DNA of 64,000 bases, taken from Caldithrix sp. GTDB lineage: Bacteria; KSB1; UBA2214; DYKH01. The DNA is taken from contig DYKH01000012.1 in the NCBI GenBank assembly GCA_020722685.1, positions 4,299 through 68,298 on the forward strand, in the 5' to 3' direction. The position numbers and the translations under genes are program-made. The notes under the pieces were generated by a model. That model ran no database searches. It worked only from the letters and a program-made list of their open reading frames with translations, and was not told where the DNA came from. Below, in pieces: positions 46,712 to 55,531 of this stretch; positions within the stretch are counted from its first letter, which is position 1, and each line of letters opens with the position of its first letter.

Positions 46712-47508
46712 TTAAGTGGTGAGGTTGCGGTGGTGAAGTGAGTCGGCAAAGTGCTCCCTCCACGTTTCCCTTACTTCCCTGACTAAAAATTTCTTGCTCT
46801 TGATGGGGCAGCAGCAAAACGTGCAAATTTCTCCGGCATGATGGAATAGAAAGGCGCACCGGAAGCGTTTCTCCTTTTGCAACGAGGCAACTGATTCTGC
46901 ATCGGACGCGGGGAAAAAACGGCAGATTTCGGGGAACCGGCCGAATGCAGGTTGCATTCCAAGAAGTGCGATCGTTTTGCCGGTTCGATTGCTTCTGATT
47001 CTTGAATACCCTTCATCCTCGAAATTGCATCGTTTTGCATTGATTTCATCTTCGCATCACAGCTTTTTTGGCAAGTCCTCGCAAAATCGATTTAGCCCGA
47101 AAAATATTTATTGCAGCGACAAGTAATTCTTAGTCGAGATCGTTTGCTCTCAAGGTCAGACGGGAAACAGGTCTGTGCATTTGTAATTGTAGCAAATGAA
47201 AGGAGTGAGGTTTGTTTAACTCCCGATTTCGTGGCAGCGTTATCTTCAATTGAGGCCCGAGGCTTGAAGGAGCACAGCGGCTGGCTTGATTGAACGTGAT
47301 CGCTGCCAAGTAGCACTACACCAGGCGTGTTGGTGGGGATCTGTGAGGATTGCGGGACGTGGAGTCTATCTCGAGAGTTATTTGATAGCAGCTTCGAATA
47401 GAGCCTGCGACTATTTATGTAATCTTGTCGGCGCGGATGCGCTGATCGTCGAAGAGCTCAATTCGGAGCACGACGTTTAACGAGCTAACCCTGTCAAAGG
47501 AGGCTGTT

Positions 47509-47721
47509 ATGGCGATTCGTATTATTGATCGGGAAAGCGGTCACGTGCTTGAGATGAATAATCTCTTTGATTGTGTGGAGATCAAAGACGATTTGGTCAT
47601 TGCCACCACTTATCTTGGCAAGCCGATGGTATATCCCCGGCAGAGCGTGGATATAGAAACCGGACGCTACGAAGAGATCAAAGAAAATCCTGATGGCAGC
47701 ATCTTCATCCGCAGGAGTTGA
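47509..47721 (+). CDS. Small beta-rich protein of unknown function
   Basis: The 70-residue product has no signal peptide and no cysteine cluster apart from one Cys, and its pattern suggests an all-beta fold (DLVIATTYLGKPMVYPRQS). AAAGGAGG six bases before the ATG is one of the strongest ribosome binding sites in the window, so I believe it is translated. Two hairpins, the second a terminator, follow. I do not recognise the family. Confidence 0.65.
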   Translation: MAIRIIDRESGHVLEMNNLFDCVEIKDDLVIATTYLGKPMVYPRQSVDIETGRYEEIKENPDGSIFIRRS

Positions 47722-47784
47722 TCCTGAGGCGACGTAGTGACGCCATGAAGGCTTCAAAAAGTTGGCAACGACCAACTGAAGCTG

Positions 47785-47805
47785 CCGCAAGTCTCTTGCG
47801 GTTTT
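47785..47805 (+). terminator. Terminator after the small gene
   Basis: CCGCAAG-TCT-CTTGCGG is followed by TTTT. A second hairpin, AGTTGG/CCAACT (47760-47777), lies just before it. Confidence 0.75.
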
Positions 47806-47993
47806 GCACTCCCGTAACGACGATGATCATCGTTCAGCGACCGGAACAGGAGCATCTTGGAGCAGTTTCTCAATCAAGGTGAAGAGGTAAAGTCTCTCCG
47901 CGTTTTCGTGCAACTCTGTGCGCGTCTGTCGTGGCCGCATCAATTTAATCGTCATTGGGATGCAGGAGGCGGTATTCAACAAAGGAGGAATAA

Positions 47994-48281
47994 ATGAGCT
48001 ACGACATCCTGACCATTGTCTTCGAGGTCGATTCTCCACTCTACGAAAAGGGAAAAATTACCGTACCCATCGAGGTGTGCAGTGCGCTCGATGTTAGGCC
48101 CGGCGACGAAGTGGGACTGAGCATTGAAACCAGCAAGGGGAAGCCTCTTTACAACGGCGTAAAGACCTTGGGACTGCAAGCGAAAATTCCTGGTATGGAT
48201 TTTTCCGACAAACTACAAGAGGGACAGCGGATCAAGGTCACCATGTCTCGACTGGAAGAACATAGTGACGCGATTCTATAA
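47994..48281 (+). CDS. Small protein with AbrB/SpoVT-like motif
   Basis: The 95-residue protein contains GKITVPIEVCSALDVRPGDE (about residues 20-39), which resembles the swapped-hairpin AbrB/MazE fold of DNA-binding and antitoxin proteins. AAAGGAGG before the ATG is strong. No toxin gene is adjacent: the next gene is malQ on the same strand. A transcription factor role is possible, but the likeness is short, and the fold also occurs in non-DNA-binding proteins. Confidence 0.6.
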   Translation: MSYDILTIVFEVDSPLYEKGKITVPIEVCSALDVRPGDEVGLSIETSKGKPLYNGVKTLGLQAKIPGMDFSDKLQEGQRIKVTMSRLEEHSDAIL

Positions 48282-48470
48282 AACGCACCCAAGACTGGCT
48301 AACCCAATCGCGGTGGGGGATTCGGGTCGTTGAAAGCTGCCATCGCATCGACACCCCAATGTGTCTATTCGGGGGGAAAAGTGCATTAACGCACCTCCTA
48401 TGGTTATTACCACCCGGGGACGCAAAAGCGCATTCGCAGCAAAGCAAAATGATGCGGGTAAAAACAGTCT

Positions 48471-48498
48471 TTGCAATATTGCGAAAAGTTGCTATCTT
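48471..48498 (+). promoter_or_regulatory. Candidate promoter for malQ
   Basis: TTGCAA (48471-48476), a 16-base spacer, then TATCTT (48493-48498), 83 bases before the ATG. TATCTTG also recalls the Bacteroidota-type -7 box. The rest of the 300-base gap shows nothing else. Confidence 0.35.
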
Positions 48499-48581
48499 GC
48501 CCTTCTAAATTTCGAAATGCAACACCCATTTTTCAGCATAATTTGGCACATTTGCAGGCAGTAGCTAATTGGAGACGGAAC

Positions 48582-50084
48582 ATGATTATCCGCAGAGGAA
48601 GCGGCATTCTGCTTCATATAACCTCATTACCAGCACCTTTTGGTATTGGCGATTTAGGGGATTCCTCTTACCGGTTCGCTGATTTCTTGGCTGAAACTAA
48701 ACAGAGCTATTGGCAAATTCTTCCCCTCAGCCCCACTGATCCGGTTGGAGGCGCCAATTCGCCTTATAGCAGCACTTCTGCTTTTGCCGGCAGCACTCTG
48801 ATGATTAGCCCACAGTTGCTGCAACAGGATGGATACCTAACAGCAGCACACTTGGAGAAGATTCCGCCGCTTCCCGACCGCTACGTGGACTATGTACGTG
48901 TCACCGAGTGTAGACGAGAGCTTTATGATTTGGCTTACGCGAATTTTAAGCAGAAAAAAGCCAAGCACGATTATGAGAGATTTTGTGCGGACAATGCTCA
49001 CTGGCTGGATGATTTTGCCCAATTCGTTGCGCTCAAGGCGCATTTCCATGGTGCAGTGTGGAGCGACTGGCCGGTTGAGCTTCGTGACCGGCATGCGGAG
49101 AGCTTGAAATACATGCAAGGCCAATTGCAGGAGCGAATCGAAAGAGAAAAGTTTCTCCAGTTTGTTTTTTTCGAGCAGTGGCAAGCGCTGAAGACGTACT
49201 GCAACGAGCGTGGCATACAATTCATTGGCGACATACCCATCTACGTGAGCTATGACAGCGCCGACGTTTGGACTCACCCCGAGCTTTTCAAGCTCAATTG
49301 GGAGAAGAAGCCTTACGTGGTAGCCGGAGTGCCGCCGGATTACTTTAGCCGCACCGGGCAACTGTGGGGCAATCCGATCTATAACTGGGACGCAGCCAAA
49401 GCAGGGGGATATTCCTGGTGGATCCAGCGCATCGGCCACAATTTGAGGCTTTTCGACATGGTGCGCATCGATCACTTCCGCGGGTTCGTCGGCTTTTGGG
49501 AAGTCCCCGCGGGTGAGCCGACCGCCATCAACGGTCGCTGGGTGGATGCGCCGGTCATGGATTTTTTTACTGCGCTCTACAAGCGCTTCCCCAATCTTCC
49601 CATCATCGCTGAAGATCTTGGTGTCATCACACCGGATGTTCGTGAAGTCATGCACAAGTTCGAATTCCCAGGCATGCGAGTGTTGCTTTTCGCTTTCGAC
49701 GACAGCCTGCCCAGAAATCCCTATGCACCGCACAACCACGTGAAAAATTGTCTCGTCTATACCGGAACCCATGACAATAATACGGCTCGGGGTTGGTTCG
49801 AAAATGAGGCGGATCAAAGCTCGAGGGAACGCTTTTTTAGTTATATCGGCAAGCAAGTCCCGGCAGAGCAAGTCGGCTGGGAGTTCTCCCGTTTGGCTAT
49901 GGCTTCGGTGGCGGGGATCGCAATTTTGCCGATGCAAGATATTCTCGGCCTGGATGCATCCAGCCGGATGAACCTGCCCTCTACCGTCCAAGGCAACTGG
50001 CAGTGGCGACTACTCCCCAATGAGTTGACCCCTGAACTCAAGCGGCGCCTGCGGGAAATGACTGAAATTTACGGAAGGGCATGA
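48582..50084 (+). CDS. malQ: 4-alpha-glucanotransferase (GH77)
   Basis: This amylomaltase transfers alpha-1,4-glucan segments in glycogen or maltodextrin metabolism. The 500 residues match the compact, Thermus-type enzymes. The nucleophile Asp296 lies in FDMVRIDHFRG, the acid/base Glu344 in PIIAEDLGVITPDV, and the third acid Asp398 in YTGTHDNNT. The frame is open back to 48471, but ATG 48582 has GGAGA upstream and begins IIRRGSGILLHITSLP, the conserved N-terminus. It is not in a glycogen operon here. Confidence 0.96.
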   Translation: MIIRRGSGILLHITSLPAPFGIGDLGDSSYRFADFLAETKQSYWQILPLSPTDPVGGANSPYSSTSAFAGSTLMISPQLLQQDGYLTAAHLEKIPPLPDRYVDYVRVTECRRELYDLAYANFKQKKAKHDYERFCADNAHWLDDFAQFVALKAHFHGAVWSDWPVELRDRHAESLKYMQGQLQERIEREKFLQFVFFEQWQALKTYCNERGIQFIGDIPIYVSYDSADVWTHPELFKLNWEKKPYVVAGVPPDYFSRTGQLWGNPIYNWDAAKAGGYSWWIQRIGHNLRLFDMVRIDHFRGFVGFWEVPAGEPTAINGRWVDAPVMDFFTALYKRFPNLPIIAEDLGVITPDVREVMHKFEFPGMRVLLFAFDDSLPRNPYAPHNHVKNCLVYTGTHDNNTARGWFENEADQSSRERFFSYIGKQVPAEQVGWEFSRLAMASVAGIAILPMQDILGLDASSRMNLPSTVQGNWQWRLLPNELTPELKRRLREMTEIYGRA

Positions 50085-50109
50085 TCGAAGGAGGGGAATT
50101 CTTGCAAGT

Positions 50110-51048
50110 TTACTGATGGTCTGGTGATTTCCAAAGTGTCGAATCCAGCGGCAGTCCGTAAAATCCCATAGCGCTCCAGGTATAGACAGAGTCTTCGGCC
50201 GTAAAGGAGAAGCCATTGCGCAGCTCCCGATAGACTTTTTCCATAGAAATCCACCGGCCAACCTGTATGGTTTTGTTAGAAAAGACGCTGGGCGCTAAAT
50301 GTGCCGAATCCCGGCGTGCGACTTGCTCAACTGTCGGCGGATTTACTGCATAGACGTTTAGCCGACTGCTGTCCTGATGGCCGAAAAAGGGAAACATGGT
50401 GATCGACCGGTACGGTTGGTAAGAATCCTGGGGAATATAGAAAAGGCAATGGTCTTCCGATTGAGCGGGCGTCATGTTTGCGCCGCCATAGACCACGAGT
50501 CGCCTTGCATCCGCCCTGAAGCTGTAATGTACCTCGTCCGGCTTGGCTTGTTCCACCGGCTCGTAGATGAACAGCCAACAGTCTTTCTGGTGAGTGAATA
50601 GCGGGTGAAATTCATCCGGATAGTAAAGAACGGAGTGATAGCCGAAATAGTCCAAGAATCTAACGGCTGCCTTTGCGTAGCGCGAGTAGCGTTCACAGGA
50701 TGAGGTTTGCCGGATCAAAGCGCGCGTTTCGGCAAAGCGCAGGAAAGCTTGTCGATTGTTTTCCAAACGGGCATCAAACACCTCTCCCAAATCTACCTTT
50801 CCCACTAAAAAGTATTTGCCGTATTGGCAGGAGCTAAAAATGTTGACCCCGAATTGCCGGTTGATACGTTCGGCGTCGGCCTGCCACTGCGAGATCAATT
50901 GTGGGCTGAAATACTTGGCCAAGACCTGCTGGCGCTCAACGTCAAGATGTTCTGCCGGTTGGCGTGAGCACACAATGAATGGCAGTGCGACGGAAAGGAT
51001 GACCCACATTACTCGATCACGGTAGCGTTTGTATTTTCGGAGGCTCAT
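50110..51048 (-). CDS. Secreted or lipoprotein hypothetical protein
   Basis: I do not recognise this family. The 312-residue product has a basic N-terminus and one hydrophobic segment ending PFIVCS, possibly a lipobox (Cys27). The mature part is mixed alpha/beta with no repeat. The ATG at 51048 comes one base after the TGA of the methyltransferase gene, with AAAGGG upstream, so translation is coupled. An upstream frame to 51120 overlaps that gene and is not supported. Confidence 0.65.
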   Translation of the reverse strand: MSLRKYKRYRDRVMWVILSVALPFIVCSRQPAEHLDVERQQVLAKYFSPQLISQWQADAERINRQFGVNIFSSCQYGKYFLVGKVDLGEVFDARLENNRQAFLRFAETRALIRQTSSCERYSRYAKAAVRFLDYFGYHSVLYYPDEFHPLFTHQKDCWLFIYEPVEQAKPDEVHYSFRADARRLVVYGGANMTPAQSEDHCLFYIPQDSYQPYRSITMFPFFGHQDSSRLNVYAVNPPTVEQVARRDSAHLAPSVFSNKTIQVGRWISMEKVYRELRNGFSFTAEDSVYTWSAMGFYGLPLDSTLWKSPDHQ

Positions 51049-51049
51049 A

Positions 51050-51625
51050 TCAACCGCCCTTTCTGAAAAGAAACGCCTCTTGCGACCAATGGTGCTTTTG
51101 ATTGACGATCTGAAAGCCAAAACGCGCGGCTAGTGACCGTATTTCTTCTGACTTTCGTGGTCGGAGTCTGATGCCGGTCAGCCGCCGCAGTTGTGAGAAA
51201 ACGCCTGGCGGTGATGATGTCGCTAAGACATAACAGTCAGGCTTTCCTGCGGTCGCCATCTCCTGAAACGACATGGATGGATCGGCCAAATATTCGAGCA
51301 CACCGACGATTAGAAAAAGATCAACGGAATGCGGTTTGAGGGGGAGGAGTTCGCCCGCCGCGACTATGACGCTTTGCTTCAGTTGGCTGCGAGTGATTTT
51401 GGCCATTTGTCGCGAATAATCAATGCCGATTCGATTCGTCCCTTCATGCAACAATCGGAGTGAGTGCCCTGCGCCGCAACCAATGTCGATAACCCATGCG
51501 TTGCGCAGCTCCAGTTGGGAGAGCAGTACTCGAATGTTCTCGGTCTCTCGCTGCAAAATGAGACTCAGCGGCCAAGGTTTGCGAAGCCAACGATAGACCG
51601 GCGCACGGAAATCCCAATGATTCAT
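51050..51625 (-). CDS. Class I SAM-dependent methyltransferase
   Basis: The 191-residue protein has the SAM-binding motif VIDIGCGAGHSLRLL (about residues 45-59), the acidic motif RIGIDYSRQM, and the post-motif LFLIVGVLEYLAD, as in small-molecule methyltransferases of the UbiE/Methyltransf_11 type. The substrate is unknown. Its ATG overlaps the stop of the upstream nucleotidyltransferase gene (ATGA), and its stop touches the next start, so the three genes form one coupled unit. Confidence 0.85.
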   Translation of the reverse strand: MNHWDFRAPVYRWLRKPWPLSLILQRETENIRVLLSQLELRNAWVIDIGCGAGHSLRLLHEGTNRIGIDYSRQMAKITRSQLKQSVIVAAGELLPLKPHSVDLFLIVGVLEYLADPSMSFQEMATAGKPDCYVLATSSPPGVFSQLRRLTGIRLRPRKSEEIRSLAARFGFQIVNQKHHWSQEAFLFRKGG

Positions 51626-52227
51626 AGTTTCATCAACCGTCTGATTCGCTCGAGGTCGGCCGGGGTATCCGCATCGAGCAAAATATCCGCATCTTCCATT
51701 TCCACCTCCAATGTCTCGGCGGCGTGGTGCAAGCGAAGCTCCTGGGCACGTTGTGTCGGCTGCATGGAAAGGATTTCCGCGAACAAGGATTGTGAGTATA
51801 CTATTGGATGTCCGCGTCTGCCTTGGTATTTTGGGATGACGATGAGAGCGGAGCTTCTTTCATGCGCATCGACAAGTCGCTTTACCCAAGTCGATCTGAT
51901 GTGCGGCTGATCTGCGAGGCAAACGATGGCGGCTTGGCGCTTCCTCTTGTCCATGCAATCGATGCCAGCTTGCAGCGAAGAGAACTGGCCGCGTCGATAG
52001 TTTGGATTGATAATGAATTCTACGTCGCGCAATCTCGATTCAGCTTGTATTTTTTCTGCCTGATAACCCAGAACCACACAAATTTCCTCGATTCCCGCAA
52101 TCCGCAGCTGGTCAGTGATGTGTTGGAGAAAGTTCTTTCCGCCGATTCGGATCAGCGGCTTCAATTGGCCCATGCGTTGCGATTCGCCCGCAGCCAAAAT
52201 GATCGCGCCTACAACTTGATCTCTCAT
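51622..52227 (-). CDS. MocA/MobA-like nucleotidyltransferase
   Basis: The 201-residue protein has the NTP-transferase signature ILAAGESQRMGQLKPL (about 9-24), CLADQPHIRSTWV around the metal-binding Asp, GRRGHPIVYSQSLF, and a C-terminal LLDADTPADLERI. This pattern is that of molybdenum-cofactor cytidylyl- and guanylyltransferases (MocA, MobA). No molybdoenzyme or cofactor gene is near, so transfer of a nucleotide to another substrate is possible. It is first of the coupled trio. Confidence 0.85.
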   Translation of the reverse strand: MRDQVVGAIILAAGESQRMGQLKPLIRIGGKNFLQHITDQLRIAGIEEICVVLGYQAEKIQAESRLRDVEFIINPNYRRGQFSSLQAGIDCMDKRKRQAAIVCLADQPHIRSTWVKRLVDAHERSSALIVIPKYQGRRGHPIVYSQSLFAEILSMQPTQRAQELRLHHAAETLEVEMEDADILLDADTPADLERIRRLMKL

Positions 52228-52405
52228 TTGCTACGAATTCTCAAAGTTTCTCCGTTGGCTGAGTGAGCAAAAAGTGCAGAAAACCGAAACGTCGAGAGGA
52301 ATGGGTTTGGCTCTCAATTTGGATTCGAAGAGACTGCCATTGCGCGAGATTTCGCTCGCAGGCGTTCTTGTCAACTCGAAGATGCCGGCAGTGCCACCTT
52401 CGCAA

Positions 52406-53134
52406 TCACGTGATTCGCAACGCCACCTGCAGATAGTTGTTCACCGCTGCCAATAGTTTGTAGGAAAAGTCGTAGGCCGATGCCGCATCGCAAAAGGCGC
52501 GGAACTCATGGGTGGGCACGCCGAATTCATCGAATATGAGAATGTCTCCGGGCCTAATGCTCGGCATCAGTCGTGTCAGCACGAACAGCGTGGAACTGTA
52601 CAAATCCGCGTCCAAGTGAATGACCTTCCTGCGCTCTAAGGGGAAGCTTTGCAGGAAAGGATCCAAGGTCTGCGAGAACAGGCCGACTTGAAAACTGGCC
52701 CGGGCATCGTTTATTTCTGGGACCTTTCCGCCGGTAGAAAACGTCCCCATGGCCAGAGGACCAAATTTCTCCGGCAGGCCGGTAAAGGTGTCAAAGCCGA
52801 CGAAGCGTGAATCCGGATGTTTGTTGTTCGCCAGCCACCAGGCAAACGATTCGCCGCCGGCCACGCCGAATTCCAGATAATCAATGGCGCCCTGTAGCTG
52901 TTCGCTTTCCAGCACAAATTTGTACAATCCAAAGCGCTTTTTATGATCGACTGCGGGATGATTGGCGTCATGATACGCGGGTCGGCCTTGCTGGCGGCAC
53001 CATTTCGATAGTCTGGAAAGATAGACGAGCTTGAGCATGGCCTCACCAAAAGGCTCCGTCAATCGATGTAGCTTTCGCTTAATGAAAAACGCCTTTATTT
53101 TGCGGCCCATTTCTATTGTGGTCGCCGCCTTCAT
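52406..53134 (-). CDS. TylF/MycF-like methyltransferase
   Basis: The 242-residue protein resembles the TylF family of SAM-dependent O-methyltransferases, which modify sugars of antibiotics or surface glycans. Motifs are YLEFGVAGGESFAWW (about 86-100), FVGFDTFTGLPE, VIHLDADLYSST with metal-binding Asp residues, and FDEFGVPTHEFRAF. GGAGG five bases before the ATG fixes the start. No glycosyltransferase or biosynthetic cluster adjoins it. Confidence 0.88.
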   Translation of the reverse strand: MKAATTIEMGRKIKAFFIKRKLHRLTEPFGEAMLKLVYLSRLSKWCRQQGRPAYHDANHPAVDHKKRFGLYKFVLESEQLQGAIDYLEFGVAGGESFAWWLANNKHPDSRFVGFDTFTGLPEKFGPLAMGTFSTGGKVPEINDARASFQVGLFSQTLDPFLQSFPLERRKVIHLDADLYSSTLFVLTRLMPSIRPGDILIFDEFGVPTHEFRAFCDAASAYDFSYKLLAAVNNYLQVALRIT

Positions 53135-53331
53135 GCCATCCTCCGGAATGTACTGTCGCCGTTCAATTATTACCTCGTAACGCGGAAATCTGCCGCAATC
53201 AAAGCTATCAACCGCGAATGGGCGCCAATAAACGCGAATATAAGATTAGCCTGCCCTCGCATGGATTAGCGGTTGAAAAGTTCTTCGCGGACATGATAGT
53301 CATTCAAGACTGACGTAATACAATGGGTGCT

Positions 53332-53742
53332 CTATTTGCTTCTTCCTTTTTTCGGCACTTTTCTTTTCGCCGCCTTTGGCGGAAGAGATTCCGCGTAGCC
53401 ACAAGATGTTTCCAACCAAATCGCCAACTGCGGCATCGATCCCAACAATGAGCTCGGCACCAGCACGCATTCGCGCATGGGGCGTCCGGGCATGGGCTCG
53501 AATAGCCCGGTACCGTAGGTCTTGAGGAACTCGGCGCGGTCATCCTCTGCCAATCGCAGGATCATGTTTTCCTGATGCAGTCCGGTAAACAACTGCCAGT
53601 TGACAAAAGCATAGCAATCGCCGAACATTTTTTTCTTTTCGGCTAGAGGCAAGCCCTGAAACGCCAACTCGAATTTGGCGATGAGGGCCTCGGGTGCGGG
53701 ATGCCATTTCCCCGGTCCCTTGGCTTTCTTTTGCTCCGGCAT
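53332..53742 (-). CDS. TfoX N-terminal domain protein
   Basis: The 136-residue protein consists of one TfoX-N domain (KKKMFGDCYAFVNWQLFTGL, then ILRLAEDDRAEF and FEPMPGRPMRECVLVPSSL) and a Lys-rich tail. Stand-alone members are common and their role is not settled; full TfoX/Sxy regulates competence in Proteobacteria. ATG 53742 has AAAGGAGAG upstream; the frame continues to 53763 without support. Confidence 0.82.
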   Translation of the reverse strand: MPEQKKAKGPGKWHPAPEALIAKFELAFQGLPLAEKKKMFGDCYAFVNWQLFTGLHQENMILRLAEDDRAEFLKTYGTGLFEPMPGRPMRECVLVPSSLLGSMPQLAIWLETSCGYAESLPPKAAKRKVPKKGRSK

Positions 53743-53779
53743 ATTTCTCTCCTTTGTTGCCAAATGGGTGGGAGCAAAT

Positions 53780-55246
53780 TTAACTGCTTTGTCGCAAACG
53801 TTTCTTGACTTCCGATTTTAAACGGCCGTTCTTGACAAAAGGATAGAGATGTTTTCCGGGACAGAGGGTTTCGGCAAAATCCTTGTGACCGGAGATGGTA
53901 GCGGGATTAATGTCATAGTAACGGCACAGCCAAGCAATTAGCTCGCTCAAAGCATCGAGCTGCTTTTGGCTTATCGACTGGACTTCATAGTTGCCCAGCA
54001 CGCAGATGCCGATGTGGCCGGTGGGATCAAAGTTAGTGGCCGTATCGCCCACCTTGTCTGGCGGGCGACCTTGATAGATTCGTCCGCCGAGATCGACGAA
54101 AAAGTGATAAGCGACGTCCGCCCAACCTTTCTCCTGTTGATGAAAACGCTGGATCCCTTGCAGCGCCTCTTTGGCCGGCGGATCGCCGTAATACTCCGTT
54201 CCTGAATGGTGGATGGTAATCCGTTTGGGTACCTGTGCTGTGAACTCTTTAGTGGGCGGACCGGCACCCCAATCATCGCGAGAGAGGATGCGCAGCTTTT
54301 TGGCAGCAGAATCGGCCACAAGAATTTTGCCGATACCGTAGCTCTCTTGCAGCGAAGGAAGGATGAATTTTCCGTGGCTATATCCGCCGTCCTGCCATTT
54401 AATGTTCTCTTTCATACGCATAAAGCTCATGCCCAGATAGCGAACATTCTTCATCAACCCCGAAATATATTCGTGGTAAGGACTGTCGATCACCTTGCCG
54501 GCGCTCATGGAGGCGTGGCGAAATACCGTCCCCTCCGGCTTTTTGATCACCAGCAGCATGTGCGCAGAAAAAATAGCCGGTCTGTCCTGAATCAACGCCA
54601 CCACGTCGCCGCTTGCCAAGGCGTCCTCGTGCTGGGCTAATTTGGCCAAAGGAATGTAGTGGATGGTCACCTCTCGATCCGGGAAAAGCACCGGAATGTC
54701 GGTGATGCCTTTACCGGCGAAAAAAGTCTTGTGGCTGATAGTACGGGTGAGCGGTTGGGCATCCTCGCCGCCGACTTGGCGGGTGACGTCCTCCAAACAC
54801 CAGGAATTGGCGGGCAGCCAATCAGCCATGGTATAATGATTGCGCGTGGCCATACCGATGATCCCCTGGCGGTAGCGGATATGTTGCAGGATGTTGAACA
54901 TGTCCTCGTAGTAATCCGACAGGGTCAAGGCCATGACGATCTCGCAGTAGGTCATGCAGTTCAGTTTCTTAAAATTAAGCAGCGGCATGCGCTCGTACTT
55001 GGCGTATTCGCCATCGCCTTCGCAGGCGAGATCGTAAGGAGCGTTCAGGAATCGCTCGGAATAATAGACCATTTTTTGTCGATTGGGCAAGCTGTCGCTG
55101 CAAACCTGACGGATATCTTGGTCGATCTCTTCGATACTCATTTTATGGTAGAGCTTTTCCTTTGGCTTGGCCGGCTTTACGAGCAGATAGATTACGGTCA
55201 TGGCTGCAAGAGCCAAAAGAATCATGACGATTCGCTTGGTGGTCAT
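53780..55246 (-). CDS. Fused DUF1460 cysteine peptidase and PGRP-type amidase
   Basis: The 488-residue protein has one N-terminal membrane anchor (about 5-23). A DUF1460 domain follows (about 40-285) of the NlpC/P60-like papain fold, with Cys97 in KLNCMTYCE and His229 in FSAHMLLV. The C-terminal Amidase_2/PGRP domain (about 315-470) has likely zinc ligands His346 (ITIHHSGTEYY), His454 and Cys462 (GHKDFAETLCPGKHLY). Together they could cut both the stem peptide and the MurNAc-L-Ala bond of peptidoglycan. Both active sites look intact. AGGAGAGG before the ATG is good. TfoX-N follows 37 bases later. Confidence 0.88.
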   Translation of the reverse strand: MTTKRIVMILLALAAMTVIYLLVKPAKPKEKLYHKMSIEEIDQDIRQVCSDSLPNRQKMVYYSERFLNAPYDLACEGDGEYAKYERMPLLNFKKLNCMTYCEIVMALTLSDYYEDMFNILQHIRYRQGIIGMATRNHYTMADWLPANSWCLEDVTRQVGGEDAQPLTRTISHKTFFAGKGITDIPVLFPDREVTIHYIPLAKLAQHEDALASGDVVALIQDRPAIFSAHMLLVIKKPEGTVFRHASMSAGKVIDSPYHEYISGLMKNVRYLGMSFMRMKENIKWQDGGYSHGKFILPSLQESYGIGKILVADSAAKKLRILSRDDWGAGPPTKEFTAQVPKRITIHHSGTEYYGDPPAKEALQGIQRFHQQEKGWADVAYHFFVDLGGRIYQGRPPDKVGDTATNFDPTGHIGICVLGNYEVQSISQKQLDALSELIAWLCRYYDINPATISGHKDFAETLCPGKHLYPFVKNGRLKSEVKKRLRQSS

Positions 55247-55391
55247 TTGATTCCTCTCCTAAAGTGCCAAGTTTCTGAATTCACGATAGCAGTCGCGCGT
55301 CGCATGATTGTATAAAAATTGCCGGTATAAAGCAAGGAATTATTCGGCTCTTTTTCCTACTGACAAAAATCTGATGCTCGTTTCAAATTTC

Positions 55392-55400
55392 TGATATGAT
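55392..55400 (+). promoter_or_regulatory. Extended -10 promoter candidate
   Basis: TG-A-TATGAT, an extended -10 element in A/T-rich DNA, lies 132 bases before the Cys-rich lipoprotein start. No clear -35 box accompanies it. It would serve the whole plus-strand run that follows. Confidence 0.35.
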
Positions 55401-55531
55401 TTCATAAAACTGGCGGAGGCATGGGAAGAAATCAACCAAACTCCAAGCTAAATCGCTGGCGACGCTGAATGAGTGTGGCACAAGGATTGCGCGGAAGGCG
55501 TTTACAGAGTGTGCAAGAAAGTCGGACCTTT

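Larger units (their letters stand above)
46303..47508. other. 1.2-kb region without a convincing gene
   Basis: The left part holds a long-range hairpin (46311-46376) and a repeat fragment (46577-46605); a promoter-like palindrome is at 46684-46711. Several frames of 60-104 codons exist on both strands, none with a ribosome binding site and sensible composition together. The best is a TTG frame at 47286-47480 ending ALIVEELNSEHDV, possibly a gene remnant. I see no tRNA, tmRNA, RNase P or SRP RNA signature, but an unknown small RNA is possible. Confidence 0.5.

Noticed and set aside
46970..47010. GGTTCGATT, a T-loop-like motif of tRNA
   Set aside because: The flanking bases do not pair, and no D-arm, anticodon arm or acceptor stem can be drawn.
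46545..47049. Minus-strand frames of 80-104 codons in the gene-poor region
   Set aside because: They overlap one another in different frames, lack ribosome binding sites and include repeat-derived sequence.
51622..52227. Naming the nucleotidyltransferase mobA or mocA
   Set aside because: The fold fits, but there is no molybdenum-cofactor context and the substrate cannot be told from sequence.
53332..53742. Competence regulator TfoX/Sxy
   Set aside because: Only the N-terminal domain is present and no competence genes are nearby, so a regulatory name is not justified.
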